The notes beneath the pieces are model-generated. The model was not told where the DNA came from. It worked only from the letters and a program-made list of their open reading frames with translations, and searched no databases. The position numbers were made by a program, and so were the translations under genes. Below are positions 12,264 to 24,933 of a stretch of 64,000 bases of DNA, piece by piece. Every line of letters starts with the position of its first letter. The first letter of the stretch is position 1. The stretch comes from Sphagnum magellanicum (taxonomy: Eukaryota; Streptophyta; Sphagnopsida; Sphagnales; Sphagnaceae). The stretch covers positions 14,138,501 through 14,202,500 of the forward strand of contig CM038925.1 of assembly GCA_021904315.1 (NCBI GenBank), in the 5' to 3' direction.

Positions 12264-15200
12264 TTACTTTTTTTTTACTTGCTTCACGACCCATTCCATG
12301 CCCTCTTGTAATCCTTCACCAGTCTTGGCTGTTAGACAAAGCAAAACTTGGTTAGATACTATTAGTGTATTCCAGGACTCTAATTCCCTTTGGGATCATA
12401 AATCTAGAAACAAGCTGGGTTGTAATGATCGTGGCATAAGTTATACAGCATTCATTTTGTACATCACATATACTCAGATGCAAACTATTCAATGATTCTT
12501 GCAAGTTTAGACAAATTCTCATGGTAATAATTTGTGAGTGTAACAAATTTGCTTGGTGTCTGCCCACAACTGATGAATTTTTACCAGAGCAACCTTGAAT
12601 TTGCCATGCACGATCTCGTATTAAGAACAGATTCAATCCATGCGCAACCTGTGGATTCAAGAAGCTATTTGTTAAGGCAGAAAAGGAGAATTTAATTATG
12701 GACATACAACAATTTTTTGTGCTGCTTTGGGTTGCAATTTTCCTAGGTTAAAATCAATGGTTTTCCTATCATTTTTATTGTTTGATCCAGCAGCTAATTG
12801 ATGCTGTTGATTGGAAGATGAAGTTTGAAGTAATATATTTTTTCAGTAGTATCAAGTGTAGGCTTCTTTCCAAATTTACCTCATCAGCTGGGAGTGCATG
12901 CATGAGGTCTTGTTTGTTAGCCAAAACAAGGATTGGCACATTGGTCATCTTTTCCTCCTCTAGGAGTTGGCTCAACTCATCACCTTCCATCCCAAAATTC
13001 AACAAAACCCATTTTCAATTACTCATTGCAAGGGCATAATTTTGCTCCATTACTTGCATTGCAGCCACAAGAAAACTAGCAAATCAACACCAGCCCATAT
13101 AATCATACAGACTACAATGCTCGAGGTCTCTTACTTTCCTTTAAGAGAGCGCTTTCACAAGATTTAATGATGTTGAACACATAATAACTACACAACTCTG
13201 GCTAGCAGAATGCATCAGTAAAACAGTACAAAATGCAGATTCAAGCACTGTGACATAGTTGCAGTCATGTTGCTAAGTACCAGATTCCTCAATGCGTCGC
13301 CTATCTGCACAATCAACTACATAAACCTGTTTTCACCATACATTCAACCCACGAGGATCCATGAGTTTGTTGTTGTTATTGTTGGCAGAAAGGAAGTCAC
13401 ATCTCCTCAAAGTCTGCAAATCAGGAATCAACATTTTGGAAGCTATTCTGACATGAATACATTGGCCTGGAAAAAAAACCTCTTAAAAAATTTCAACCTC
13501 TTTGAAGTTTTGTTTGCATCACAGGGGAAAGGAAGGCAGTAGCACAGTAGCACTGAAAATTTCTTTATCAACAAAAACGAATTCTTCAGAAACCAACAAA
13601 AGAACCGATTTCATGATTCAGAGTGGTGCTATGCATTTCATGTAAATAGCATGTACTCATGAATTGTATGCAACTGCATCTCAGAAGACTGTAATTTTAA
13701 GACATCATGCCCGACTTTAATGCACTCACTACTGAACAATCTTGAGAACAAGAAGGGCTTTTTTTTTGGTGGATGTTTCTCACCAATGCATCTGTTTGCT
13801 CAAAATAATTACGCCAGTATGGTCGAATTGCTCGTTGACCTGTCTGGCATATGGAAAATTGAGGAGGAGATATACAGGAAGTCATTCAAGCAGTCAAATT
13901 TGGCATTTACACCATTTCCATGTTCATGAAATGACAAACTCAATAATGTATGACAAAAATTCTGCAGTTGTTGATACAGAGTTCCAAATGTTTGAATTTG
14001 AAAATGGAGTGTGTTGCACAAAACACGTGTTATCCCAAAAACATGTGTTACCATTACCCACATCTAAGGGCCTTGAGAGACATTACCACCAATATCCCAC
14101 ACGTTGAGCTTGAAACCCTCGTGGATCAATGATTTGATGTTGAATCCCTATAACAACAACAACACATACAATTTTAACTATTGGCAAATACCATCAGACC
14201 CACATCTAGAAAATGAGAAAATTGGCATTACCATCACACCCACATCTAGAAAGAGAAATTTGCAACACCATCACACCCACATCTAGAATGAGAAAATTGG
14301 CAATGCAATCACACCCACATCTATGATGAGAAATTGGCAATGCCATCACACCCACATCTATGATGAGAAATTGGCAAATGCCATCACACCCACATCTATA
14401 ATGAGAAACTTTCCACAATAACAAGTTGGTACTTAGAAGAAAGACATAATTTGATCATGTCCTGCACTTTATAATCATTTTCCCGACACCCAGAAAAAAC
14501 AGTAATATGTACCACCATTGATACTGCCATTGCAAGCATTCAAGGTTTGGAATGTTCGCTCCTTGGCTGATGGGGGATTTTTCTCATTTCTCTTAGAGGT
14601 CATGCTGTAGTGAGCACTGCAGGGGGGAATTATGCAGGAGAGAAAATCCAATTACCTACCTGTGTGGGTGTGACAGTGCTGATATCTTCATCTGTCAAGC
14701 ACTTGAGGACAGTGGTTTTGCCTGCATTGTCAAGACCAAGGACCAAGATCCGTGCCTCCTGAAAGTCCCAAGAGCATGACATGAGGTTTCAACCTAAAAA
14801 GAAAAGCAGCAACCCTACAAGAACATCAAACATTTGAAACAGGTTACAATCTGCAAGATCATTGTACCAATTTCTTCTCACAATGCGCAAGATCATGTAC
14901 TAGGCTGAAGAATTGATGTACATCAGCCTAGTATGAGAGTGAGAGAAGAAAAGTAGGAACAAATCCATGCACTTTGAGAATTTCCCAACAGATCTTCAAC
15001 ATATTTGCTTCACTAAAAATCAATCTGACACCATGTATATACATGCATACACATATCAGCAACCAAATGTATGGAAACAAATACCTCAGCCTTTGATTTG
15101 TAAAGCTTCCTCAACATAGCCAATAAACCCTACAAAAGCAATTCAAATTGGATATCTCTGAAGGCAGAATGAAACCTAGAAACTTCCAAATTCAAATCAA

Positions 15201-15421
15201 CTGAGATGTTAGTGCATATCATGGATAATAGAAAAATCTGTTGCATGGATTCTGTCTTTAAATGCATTTGCACAAAAGTTTCCTGGAACTATGAAAATAT
15301 CTAAGAGTCAGTATGGCAAATGTGCACATTGTGTATGCACAATGTTGTCTAACTTACACAAGAATCAACATCTGTTGAAAAGAGTATTGATTTAGGAGAA
15401 TTGGGTCTGATGTCATACCAT
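12264..15421 (-). CDS. ARL3: ARL3-type ADP-ribosylation factor-like GTPase
   Basis: Eight in-frame coding exons on the minus strand: 15129-15085, 14758-14660, 14147-14087, 13839-13784, 13326-13281, 12983-12880, 12648-12585 and 12328-12264 (stop 12266-12264). They give about 179 residues; animal ARL3 has 182. GTPase motifs in order: P-loop GLDNAGKT, switch I threonine in TVTPTQGFN, WDIGGQ, NKQD and the SAK base-binding motif. ARL3-like rather than ARL2- or ARF-like features are [28 protein letters not shown] and [10 protein letters not shown]. The first of these exons begins GLLAM directly after an AG acceptor, so the initiator Met must lie on an upstream exon. ATG followed by GTATGA at 15421-15419 is a candidate. 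In ciliated eukaryotes ARL3-GTP releases lipidated cargo from UNC119/PDE6D in the cilium. Function here is inferred from the family. Confidence 0.88.
14185..14414. repeat. minisatellite, about 6 copies of a 37-40 bp unit
   Basis: Units start with CCCACATCTA and contain 'gagaaattggcaat' and 'ccatcaca'; successive units are about 40, 37, 38, 37 and 38 bp plus a partial. The array lies in the ARL3 intron between the P-loop exon and the next exon. Units differ by single-base changes and 1-3 base indels. Confidence 0.9.
14898..14933. repeat. short hairpin in an ARL3 intron
   Basis: TACTAGGCTGA at 14898-14908 is followed after 14 bases by its exact reverse complement at 14923-14933. The stem is only 11 bp, so it may be chance or the remnant of a foldback element. 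Confidence 0.5.
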
Positions 15422-15429
15422 GATGGTTT

Positions 15430-16854
15430 TGGAAGAATTGGAGTTGATAATGAAGGGAAGGCTTCGACAAGAAAATTGATTATGTCCTTCATATAAATTC
15501 CATTTTCAAGTTGTCGTCATCTCATGAGATTTGAAAAGACCTCACCAAAATTCTGGCACCAAAAAATTGAACATGTGTATGTGCAAAAGCCAAATGATGT
15601 GCACCAACCATTTTGAATTGCAATTCATGTCATCACACTTACACTAATCACAAACTCAATCCACAAGATGACCAGAGCCTATTCAACTCTTTAAGTCAAC
15701 AATGGTATGAATTCCTCAAACTCTTAATAGATAATGTTTTTGTAAACCTATCTGCACTAAGGTAATGCCAATGCACATGGTAATGCAAAAAACACTATGA
15801 ACCTCATGATACAGATCTCATTTGCAAGGAATAATGTGACCTTGTAACTGCAAATCCAAGACAGTTTGCTCTTATTTTTGTGCCAAGTTTTTTTTTTGTT
15901 AATGGGTTCTCAAAAACTACTCAAAAGTTTTAGAGGGAGTGTATGTAAAAGCATAAGTGCCAACAAACAAAAACTGAGGGGATGGGTGTGGGTGTAGACA
16001 CATGAATGTATGAATGGGTGGATGAAAGTGGGAACGTGTGATTGATGAGGAAAGTAAGTTTGATTTTGCATCAAATTCCTTTCCTTGTTGCTAGAAGATT
16101 GGAAACGGACGTGAAATTTGAACCAAAAACATTCACATTTTTCTTGTAATGAAATGTTGTCATTAGGAGGAATAGGAGGAAATAGTCCGACCCAATTGAG
16201 CAAATGATATTTAGGAAACCACCTTCCAAGATGGTCTCTTGAAGAAATCAATCCTCCCAAGGTAGAACACTTTGCAACCTATTTTATTCTTTTGATTTGG
16301 CATGGAGGGTTGTTTGTGTGTGACCCCTAGGAGTTTGGAAACAAGTTCAAAAGAAAAAACTTTTCAAGGAGGTTGATATCCTTTGGAGACCATTGTTCCA
16401 ATGAATCATATTCCCTTGCTCCATTGACTTCTATGACTCTATGACAAGCATACTCATAGTGGGCCCATTTTTCCTTCCTCTTTTCTTCCTCTCAATGTGT
16501 TTACTTCTCAACTTCCACAAGCCCATCCTAACATTGGAGTACCCAATTGAAGCATTGTCAAGCTTACGGTTTGTAAAACAAAGGTATTCTCTATGGTTGC
16601 TAAATGACAAGTATGTCAAAGACATTTCTGTAGTACCTGAATTTTGGGAAGGAGTTTTTAGTCTTTATTGAAGAAGCCTAGAGGAACCTTAAGGATTAGG
16701 GTTTCCATTTATTTAACTAAGTTCATTGGGGAAGGAGAAATGTGTCATACTTTTAAGGCCATAACACATGAAGCCTTAATGTGCATCAAAGTTTTGCTTG
16801 ATTGGAATCAAATTTGTGCCTCAATTTCTTCCATAGTTCCAGTTTTCTATCTTG

Positions 16855-16885
<31 letters not shown>

Positions 16886-18299
16886 CCATATTTAAGTATA
16901 TTTTATTCTTATGTATTTTGATTTTACTTTGATATATAGAAACTTGGATTTGTCAGGAGTATTTCAGCTATGTACCGGAGATTTGGATTTGATAAAATTC
17001 TAAATTTGAAGTTGAAGAAAATTATATACTAATTAATTATTATGTAAAACAAATAAATTAACTGCCAAACTAAAAATATGCACACTTGTTTCCTCCAGTG
17101 CTGGGGCCAATATTACCTCGAAAGATGTTAAATCGAAAAAAGAAATACAAAAGTATTGCGATAATTTTTTCCCCTAGTTTGCCTTTTGCCCTATTCATAT
17201 TTTCTAAAAGAACATTGGGTCATACCAGGGTACATTCTACACTCATAACATTCCATGTTATGAATGTTCCAAAGGTAACATAACTTGTCAAGTGACATGT
17301 TACATACTCCTAATATCCATAACATGTCCAAAACATGCAGAACATGGACCCAAAATGTGTTTCCATATCACAAGATAAACACAAATGAAGCAAAGGACAA
17401 ATTGGGGGAAAAAATGGTAACAATACTTTTTGTACTAATTGCATTTAATTTCTTTGGTCGATTTAACATCATCCATATGATCCCTATCTCTACTTCAACT
17501 TTTACATCTCTAATGTGTGATCTTGTGGTTTTGTACATGTGCAATTGATGATGATAATGTCTAGTATGACCATCAAATTATGTCCATATCTTCACATGCC
17601 CATCTAGCTCGCCTTTGCTACATATTTGATGCGGTTTCAATTTCAGTTTTGTTTGTGGGATAGTGCCTAATCAAGCTTGAAAGACCATATTAGAAAAGCA
17701 CAAAAATCATTAAGAATTTTTTTTAAAAAAAAATTGTGAAGAATGTTGATGGTCATATTCCATCTGGTTGTTGATGTACTTCGTAATGGTCAAGCCGCTA
17801 CCCATTCTGTTGGATAAGGTGTCAAAGGAGTCTGTTACGGCAAGCTATGCAACACGCACAACATAATGACAAAAGCAAGGCCATTCCATGACATTAGGTT
17901 AGGGTGGCAAATTCAACAATTTTTAAAAAAATTTAAAACAAGTGGCTCTACCTTCTTCAAAAAGATAAATTTATGCTTGGCATTGCAACATTAGTTGAAG
18001 AATCCTTTAAGTCCAATAGGTTAACTAACATCTCTTTATTTCTAAATTATTTTTAATTTGTTCTTCATTGCTCCCCTTATTTGTTCCTCTCCAAAAAAAA
18101 AAAAAAAAAAAACTTCCTTCAAGCCTCACAAAAAATGGCTTGCACATTTATCTTTTCAATCAAATTAGTCAACCTTATGAAATGCCTTAACAAAAAAATC
18201 GCTCCAAAACTTATCCTTTTAAATTGATTAGTCAACCTTATGAAGTTGTTGATTTATGCTTGTTTCATCTTATAACCATGCATAACAAAAAGACATTTA
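15430..18299. other. AT-rich spacer, no gene seen
   Basis: No recognisable protein motif on either strand. The longest open frame (16260-15910, minus) has no domain. A (TA)n run lies at 16860-16882. ARL3 promoter elements would be expected just above 15421, but no clear motif was identified. Confidence 0.5.
16860..16882. repeat. (TA)n microsatellite
   Basis: About 11 uninterrupted TA units in AT-rich spacer. Confidence 0.9.
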
Positions 18300-18935
18300 A
18301 ACCATTATAAAAAATTTATATCCTTAGTTCTTGTTTTATGTTTGAAAACATACATATGCAATTGAGCTTCATTAAACCAAGTTTTTATTTGTGAAAAACT
18401 AAAGGAGGACTCACGTAATCTTGCAACCAAAAGAAAACAAGCCACACATCCAACCAAAATAATTAAAGCTTTAATAAACCAATTTTTTTTCTTCTTTGTT
18501 TTCCTCACCTTCTCAACAAGATCAACAACCATGTCATGCCCTATGGAAAGATACAATTTTTTTCTTTGCATGTGCATTTTTGGGGTTCACATTATATGGA
18601 CCAATAGTCCCACCAAGTCTAACAACACTTCATTTCTTTCAACCTAAATGTTTGATGAGATAATCAAGCTTTAAAACTAGCAATTTATCTCTCCTTCCAA
18701 TGTTGGAACAAACCTTGCACCTCACCATCCTCATCTTGCCATTCCCTTCACAAACAAGTTCATACCAAATAAACCTTACAACCCATTTATTTTGGTAAAC
18801 CCTATTAATTTCCCACTTTGATGTTTTGAATTTTTTCTTCTTTGGTTCATTAATTGTGGATTTTATAGGATCTTTAAAAGGGCGTTTTTGAAACTTGAAC
18901 ATGCACCATAACGAAAAAATGAAACCTATTGCCAT
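18300..18935 (-). pseudogene. hAT-like zinc-finger (transposase-derived) fragment
   Basis: The minus-strand frame from 18935 to 18639 contains 'KWVVRFIWYELVCEGNGKMR' followed by 'VRCKVCSNIGRRDKLLVLKL' and 'DYLIKH'. The C-x2-C then distant H arrangement after an aromatic-rich start resembles the zinc-finger N-terminus of hAT-type, C17orf113-like proteins abundant in seed-free plant genomes. Similar-looking sequence appears to continue in broken frames to about 18300. No dimerisation domain or terminal repeats are visible. The identification rests on motif memory and is moderate. Confidence 0.5.
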
Positions 18936-19419
18936 TAGAACTTGTCAAATTTGAGCATTCAAGACTACATTTATAAAGGCACAAAAACAAAATCTCATCC
19001 TACTACAATACTAAACCCTTAAAGTCCTAAATCAATGTTGATGAAGAACCTTGCTCCTGAATTTTCATCAATGCTAGTGATGGGAATCACACTTGGGGGA
19101 GCGGAATGGGAACGAAGACTTGTTGCAAATCATATTTGTGGCATCCAACAAAGGGGTTGGTCAATGTGAGCAATGCATGACCAAGATGGTTAGTCAATAA
19201 AATGGTTATTCCCCCCATTTGTGTCATCATATTATGGTGATTTTTTTAAATCATGCATTTCAAAATCCTTAATGTCATTTGCAAAACATTTTTTTGTTGC
19301 CACATGGTGAAAAGTTGCCACAAAAAAAAAATTACTCTTGACAACGTCAATAAAATAAATAAGTTCAATAGCCATGTAATGGTTTTCATGTGGCCTTTCC
19401 AACCTATTTTTAATACCTT

Positions 19420-19690
19420 TCAATTGAATTGAAATCAAATTTAAATGGAAAAAAATGAGATGCATATTGGTGGAGATGATATTGAAAATCCACTCATGAA
19501 TATGGTGTTAAAAGAAAAACTTTAAAAAACATGAATCCAAAAATGGACTTTTCCATGTTTCTTTATTTAGAAATGGGTTAGAGATATTCTAGTTTGGAAT
19601 TTTTCAAATGAAAACTATGACTCATAGAACCTAAAGTTGTCCTACCTAAACTTACTCCAGTGAATCATTGTCAATGAAATTAATAAATCT
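19420..19690 (+). repeat. diverged dispersed repeat, copy 1
   Basis: Shares an ordered series of phrases with 21400-21670 in the same orientation: 'ttcaattgaatt', 'aaaaatgagat..aaattggtg', 'atattgaaaat', 'aaaaactttgaaaa', 'tttggaatt..tccaaa', 'ctaaagtt', 'cctaaact' and 'cattgtcatgaaa'-like ends. The copies are clearly related but diverged. No coding content. Confidence 0.65.
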
Positions 19691-20766
19691 AAATTTTTTT
19701 ATGAAAAGAGTAAAATTTAAGAAAATTTTGAGAATTGATCAATTTTATAAATTTTAGAATTGCAATTAATTTTCATTAGTTTGAATAAAAACAAATAATT
19801 TGAATAGAGCATTTTTATTGTTAGAATTTGAGTATAGGAATAAAATTTCTTAACAAACAAGTATACGTAATGTTCAACATGTGAATTTGTAAAATGGAAT
19901 TCAAATTTTATAAATCACCTTTAATGTGTGTATTAAATCGATCATATGAAATTTATTTGTCACCTTTTTCAAGATGTAATATATACAAGACATTCTCACA
20001 TTGACAATTCCCATAAAAGAATTTTTTACAAATGAAACACTTAGTTTGTTTGCCATCTAAGTGTGATTGAATGACTCCTTTAAAAGGTGGGCTCTCTATT
20101 CTCGTTATGGTTGAAGCATTGAGCTTCCTACTTGGTCACACATCCCATCCCCATGTGCTTCATGTGACCTACTACATGTTGCGAGATCTTGTGTATTCAT
20201 CTTGGTTCAAAAGCTTCATTGTGGGGATCTCATGTTTATCCACCTTGATGCGCCTAACCCCATATTTGTAGCATCTTGGGTTGAATATGAGTTCGAATGT
20301 GGCAACAACACTCAAATTGCTAATGCCATTAGATGTTGGAGCATGATTGGTTAGAAGGGGATCCCAAAGCTAAATGATGAGTAGTAGTGGACATTTACAT
20401 CCCTAAAATCACAAATAGTTCCCTATTGTCTTGGGCTATTGTTTTGGGTTTACATTAGAAAGCTTTGAGGCCACAACCCAAACAAATCCTAATGGATGAA
20501 AAATCCATGTGGAATCATCCATGGCCCAAATGGGTGTTGTGGGCATGGAATGTAGGGGAGTTTCAGCCAAAAACCTGGCCCAAATTTTCTCCCTAAGCCC
20601 CTTGCCTCAAGCTTTACCCTACACTTAACTGGATGAGGTTGGCCTCATGAAATTTGTGGTAGCCCATTACAACCAAAACATTCACAGTTTTTGTGTATGT
20701 GTGTGTGCCATTCAATCCTACCTATTCTAAGCCTAACTTCTTAATCCCTATCTCCTATCCACCTCC

Positions 20767-20788
20767 ATATATATATATATATATATAT
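20767..20788. repeat. (TA)n microsatellite
   Basis: About 11 uninterrupted TA units in spacer DNA. Confidence 0.9.
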
Positions 20789-21399
20789 GGACATAAAACA
20801 ACACATGTTATGAAAGATTTCATGTTCATGTTATCTATGTTAAATTGTGATGAATTATGTTATTATATCAAATTATTAATCTATAAGAATTCTCCCAATG
20901 ATTTTTTTTTATAAATTATGATTACAAAATTGATTTTAAATCATTTTTTAAAACATATTTTGACTACAAACTATTCATTCATGATTTTTTAAAAAGAATT
21001 TTGTAAATTACAATTGTAGGAATCCTAGAGATGAATATATTTATGCAAATTATAATTGTATAAATTTTCATAGTGATTTTTTTTCTTTTTTACAAATTGT
21101 GATTATAAAAATGTTCATGATTATTCTTTTGAGATTTGCAAATTATGGAATTGCATTAATCCTCAAGATGGATCCAAATGCAACACCCATGGTGAAAAGG
21201 GTGGCAAGGAGGACCTTTATTTTATTCAATTTGGAACATGCATTATATTGGTCATTTATAAAAAAAAAAACTGTTACTTGAGGTTCTATTCACACATAAC
21301 TCGTGATGATAATTTGATGAAAATTTTGAATTGATTTGGTGAAAATGAAATCCATTCAAATGACATTGCATGCAACTTGAATTGAATTAAATATTAGTT

Positions 21400-21670
21400 C
21401 AATTGAATTCAAATTGAATTGATTTTAATTCAAATAAAAAATTGAAGAAAAATGAGATACAAATTGGTGTAGAAAATATTGAAAATTTGTTCATGACTAT
21501 GACATTGAAAAAAAAACTTTGAAAAGCTATAGATTCAAAAAACACACATTTCTATTTACTTGAGAATTGGCTAAACAAGTTTCAATTTGGAATTGTCCAA
21601 AGGACGATTTATGAAAGCTAAAGTTATTTTGCCTAAACTAGTTTTTTGGATGCATTGTCATGAAAATTTT
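21400..21670 (+). repeat. diverged dispersed repeat, copy 2
   Basis: Second copy of the repeat at 19420-19690, in direct orientation about 2 kb downstream. Confidence 0.65.
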
Positions 21671-23340
21671 GAAAAGTGAAAAGAGAACTTTTAAACCCCC
21701 CTCCCCCATAAAATGGCTTTCTCTCTCCCTACAAACCCCTCCTCCCCTATAAAATTACAAATATGAGGTATCATTATAACTATGGTCTAGTCTGTGGTCC
21801 AATTGGGGTTCACATTATGAACAAAAGCTCATAGTTTACCTACATAGTAATATGTTGTGAGTAGTAGTGATTTCTCTTTGGGACAAAATTTGTCACTTTT
21901 TCAACAAAAGAATTGGGAAAATTTTGGATTTTTTTCTAGTGTAAATTCAATTATTTTGCTATGCTTGGGGGAAAAAAAAATTGCCAAAAATTTTACATCA
22001 AAAAGTTTGGGGGGGGGTGGGATTTAAGAGTAAAAATAAAAATTTGGTATTAAGTAGATGATTTTCTTAGTAGGATAATATCCATATATTTAGTTTCCCA
22101 CAAAAACTCTATTGGAAAATATAAATCTACAAAGAATATTAAAAAAATTTGGCGATCAACACCTTCCAAATTTCATTGTAATAACACAATACAATAGGAG
22201 AATTGGAAGTACGGTAGATTTTTTTTCACTTTTGTGGTGTAGCCACATTGGCAAACTATCCTTGTGGGGATTTAGCCAAATTTGGTTATAGGGCATGTAG
22301 GATATTTTATTTTATTTTAAAAATCTGATTCTTGTTGGGCAACCTCCAAGAGTAAGGGCTCTAAACTTGGCAAACACAATCCAAAAACCCTTACGTTTTC
22401 GCATTTTTTTCCTCCAAAAAAGCATTAGAAGGGTCACAACCCATGGTGTAAGGGTATCCTATTTGAAGGGTAAAAACGTTTCAGGGTCAGGTTCTTGTAA
22501 CCCGGAATGTGATAAAACCAGAATCGAATGGTTCAAATTTTCGAAGAACCTGACTCAAACCCGTACCCGGAGAACCGTCACATAAATTAAAGAACTATAT
22601 TACAAAAATCATCTAATTGCCACAAATGACATTTTGGCAACCGTGACACAAATTAGTAAAGAGCTTTAGAATTATTAATTTGAAGAAAAAGGCTAGGTAT
22701 TTCATGTAGCTTAGTTGATCATTCATGGATGAAATCTATCCACAATATCTATATTTTGTCCACAATGGATGAGATTTATCAATCATCATCATTCATTTTA
22801 TTCACATTGAGTGAGATTCATCCATCATTGTTTGCGAAGAAATTGGCAAGTCCAACCACAACCTTGATAATTACATTATTTGTATCCTTGCAATTTAACT
22901 CTACTACAAGTATGGGAGGAGGGGTAACTAGGTGCCACTAAACTAAATTAAAATGTAAAAATGTTGTACTCATGTCTCTTAACATACACACACCAAAATA
23001 TAAATATGGACAAACTTAAAGTTCTAATTCTAGCAACTCGGTCTTTTAGAGCATCTACGTCACAGTTAAAGACACCTTTAGATTCTATTTGGCAGCATGA
23101 TAATCCTTTTGCTCTGGAGTATTGAATGGCCATAATGTGAAGGCCCAACAAAAACATCTCCAAATCAAATTTCCTAATGTGAATTTGATCCCAAACAAAT
23201 ATTGATCCCTATGCCTAAATGATTTATCATTGATTTAAATGAACTATTTGACGTTTGTGGATGTGGATAATCAACACAAAACACAAAAAAATATTTTGTC
23301 ATACAGGTGTTCCATGATCATTATGCAATGGAGATGCTCT

Positions 23341-23706
23341 CCACCGGTGCTCAGTTGTCACTCTGGATAATAAAATTAAGTGTCTAAGTTTATATATATA
23401 TATATATATATATATGGCAAAACCACCAATAAAACTGTAACTAGAACTGCATATATGTGGGAACATACTAATAGCAACCCACCTGGACGAATCATTATGA
23501 TCAACCCATCAGAAATACTGAACCGCAGTCAGGTCTGATTTATTACACTCTTTTTTGGAGGTGCACAACTGTGTTGTGCCTTTTACTAGCCACGGCAAGC
23601 TGAATGAATTTGGTGCAGAAAAACCAATTTCCTGAGCTAAACCGGCACATTTTGACTTTTTCACAATAAATTTTACTTTTTGGAGTCAAATACTGAGCAC
23701 CGGTGG
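23341..23706. mobile_element. 366-bp non-autonomous DNA transposon (Mutator-like?)
   Basis: Starts CCACCGGTGCTCAGT and ends with the exact reverse complement, ACTGAGCACCGGTGG. It is flanked by a perfect 9-bp direct duplication, AGATGCTCT (23332-23340 and 23707-23715). Beyond the 15-bp perfect core the inverted similarity continues imperfectly for about 25 bases (ACTC and TAAAATT blocks). A 9-bp target duplication fits Mutator-like elements; hAT (8 bp) is less likely. It holds a (TA)n run at about 23392-23414 and no transposase. Confidence 0.85.
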
Positions 23707-24496
23707 AGATGCTCTTGGATGCATATATATATCGCTTGCCCGTCGTATTCTTGAAACTTGGAAAAGTGATCAGAGGAGAGAAACTCCAAACTTCAAAATA
23801 GAATCTTCTGACTAAACCCTTGCAAACTCTGTTTAAAAAAGCTCTCTGGGTTAGGGAGCCTGACCAACCCCCAACAACTCTAAAGTATTTCATAGACTTG
23901 ATCTTGTCTGGAGGCTACTGGCTCATATGAGATATATAGTTTTTTTTTTTTGGCCTTTCCTAGCAAGGCAAGGATATTGTGTTTATGCCGCCTTCACACT
24001 CGGTGGTAACAACACACTAAGTCAGTGTTAAAAATTCCATATTTTGTCATCAATTCAAACCTAAAATGGTAACTAACAGAAAAAACTACTTGTCATCTGA
24101 TGTGGCATTTGGTGTTAAGGTTGGTGCTAGCTAAATGTTAGCCCCATGGTAGGTTATCAAAATATTTTCAAAATTCCTAGATTTTGCACTAACATTACAA
24201 TGTTTGGCACCACCCAAGAAAGGGGTGCTTTATCTCAAAGTTTTGTAGCCTGACTATTGTTCCTTACAAAAAAATATTATGTTTTATGTTCCCAATGTGT
24301 TTATTATCACATTCCCTTACATACCTTAACAACTCTGCAGTCCACAATATCTCATGCTTGTGACAACCTCGTCATTTGTGTTGTGACTGCACTTGGCACT
24401 CTCTCCTTCATCATCTCAACGACAAGCTCTAGAGCTCTGACACCTCCATTGTGCTCCAACATCTCCATCATGCTTCATCAATGTCTGCATTGTTGC

Positions 24497-24630
24497 TAGT
24501 GCTCACAACTGCTACTACCATGGCCATTTTCGAGACCACATTCAAAGCATCACGCTCTAGCATCTCCATCGATGCCTGTGCTCACAACTGCTACTACCAT
24601 GGACATTGTGGGGACCACATTCACAGGATT
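24497..24630 (+). repeat. imperfect 80-bp tandem duplication
   Basis: The phrase 'tgctcacaactgctactacc' followed by 'atgg.cattt/g' and 'gaccacattca' occurs at about 24500 and again at about 24580, with moderate divergence between copies. Confidence 0.6.
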
Positions 24631-24876
24631 TGAGGAAGAATGTGATTATTTAAAAAATTGTATGTGCAAAAAAAATGGAGCTAAAAAAGTAAGCGACTAT
24701 GCTTAGAAAGAAGATAAGACAGATGCAAAGTTCCCGGTGATGGAGTGTGAGACGATGCCACATGTTGGCGTGATGCATCATTCATCTTGAAAAAAAAAAG
24801 AGAGAGAAAAAGATTTATCATCACAAGAATTGTTGTTTCTATGTGTGAATCATCATCATTGTTAGAGCTAGGCTAC

Positions 24877-24933
24877 CCTTGGAAAAAGTGGTAGTGGTGA
24901 TGTAGCCTTGGAAAAAGTGGTAGTGGTGATGTC
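24877..24933 (+). repeat. 28-29 bp perfect tandem duplication
   Basis: The segment starting CCTTGGAAAAAGTGG and ending GTGGTGATGT is repeated twice in succession without visible mismatch. Confidence 0.85.

Larger units (their letters stand above)
18936..23331. other. AT-rich spacer with dispersed repeats
   Basis: No gene supported. It includes two diverged direct copies of a repeat (19420-19690 and 21400-21670), a (TA)n run at 20767-20788, and homopolymer tracts such as the G-run near 22010. Small open frames have no motifs. Confidence 0.5.
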
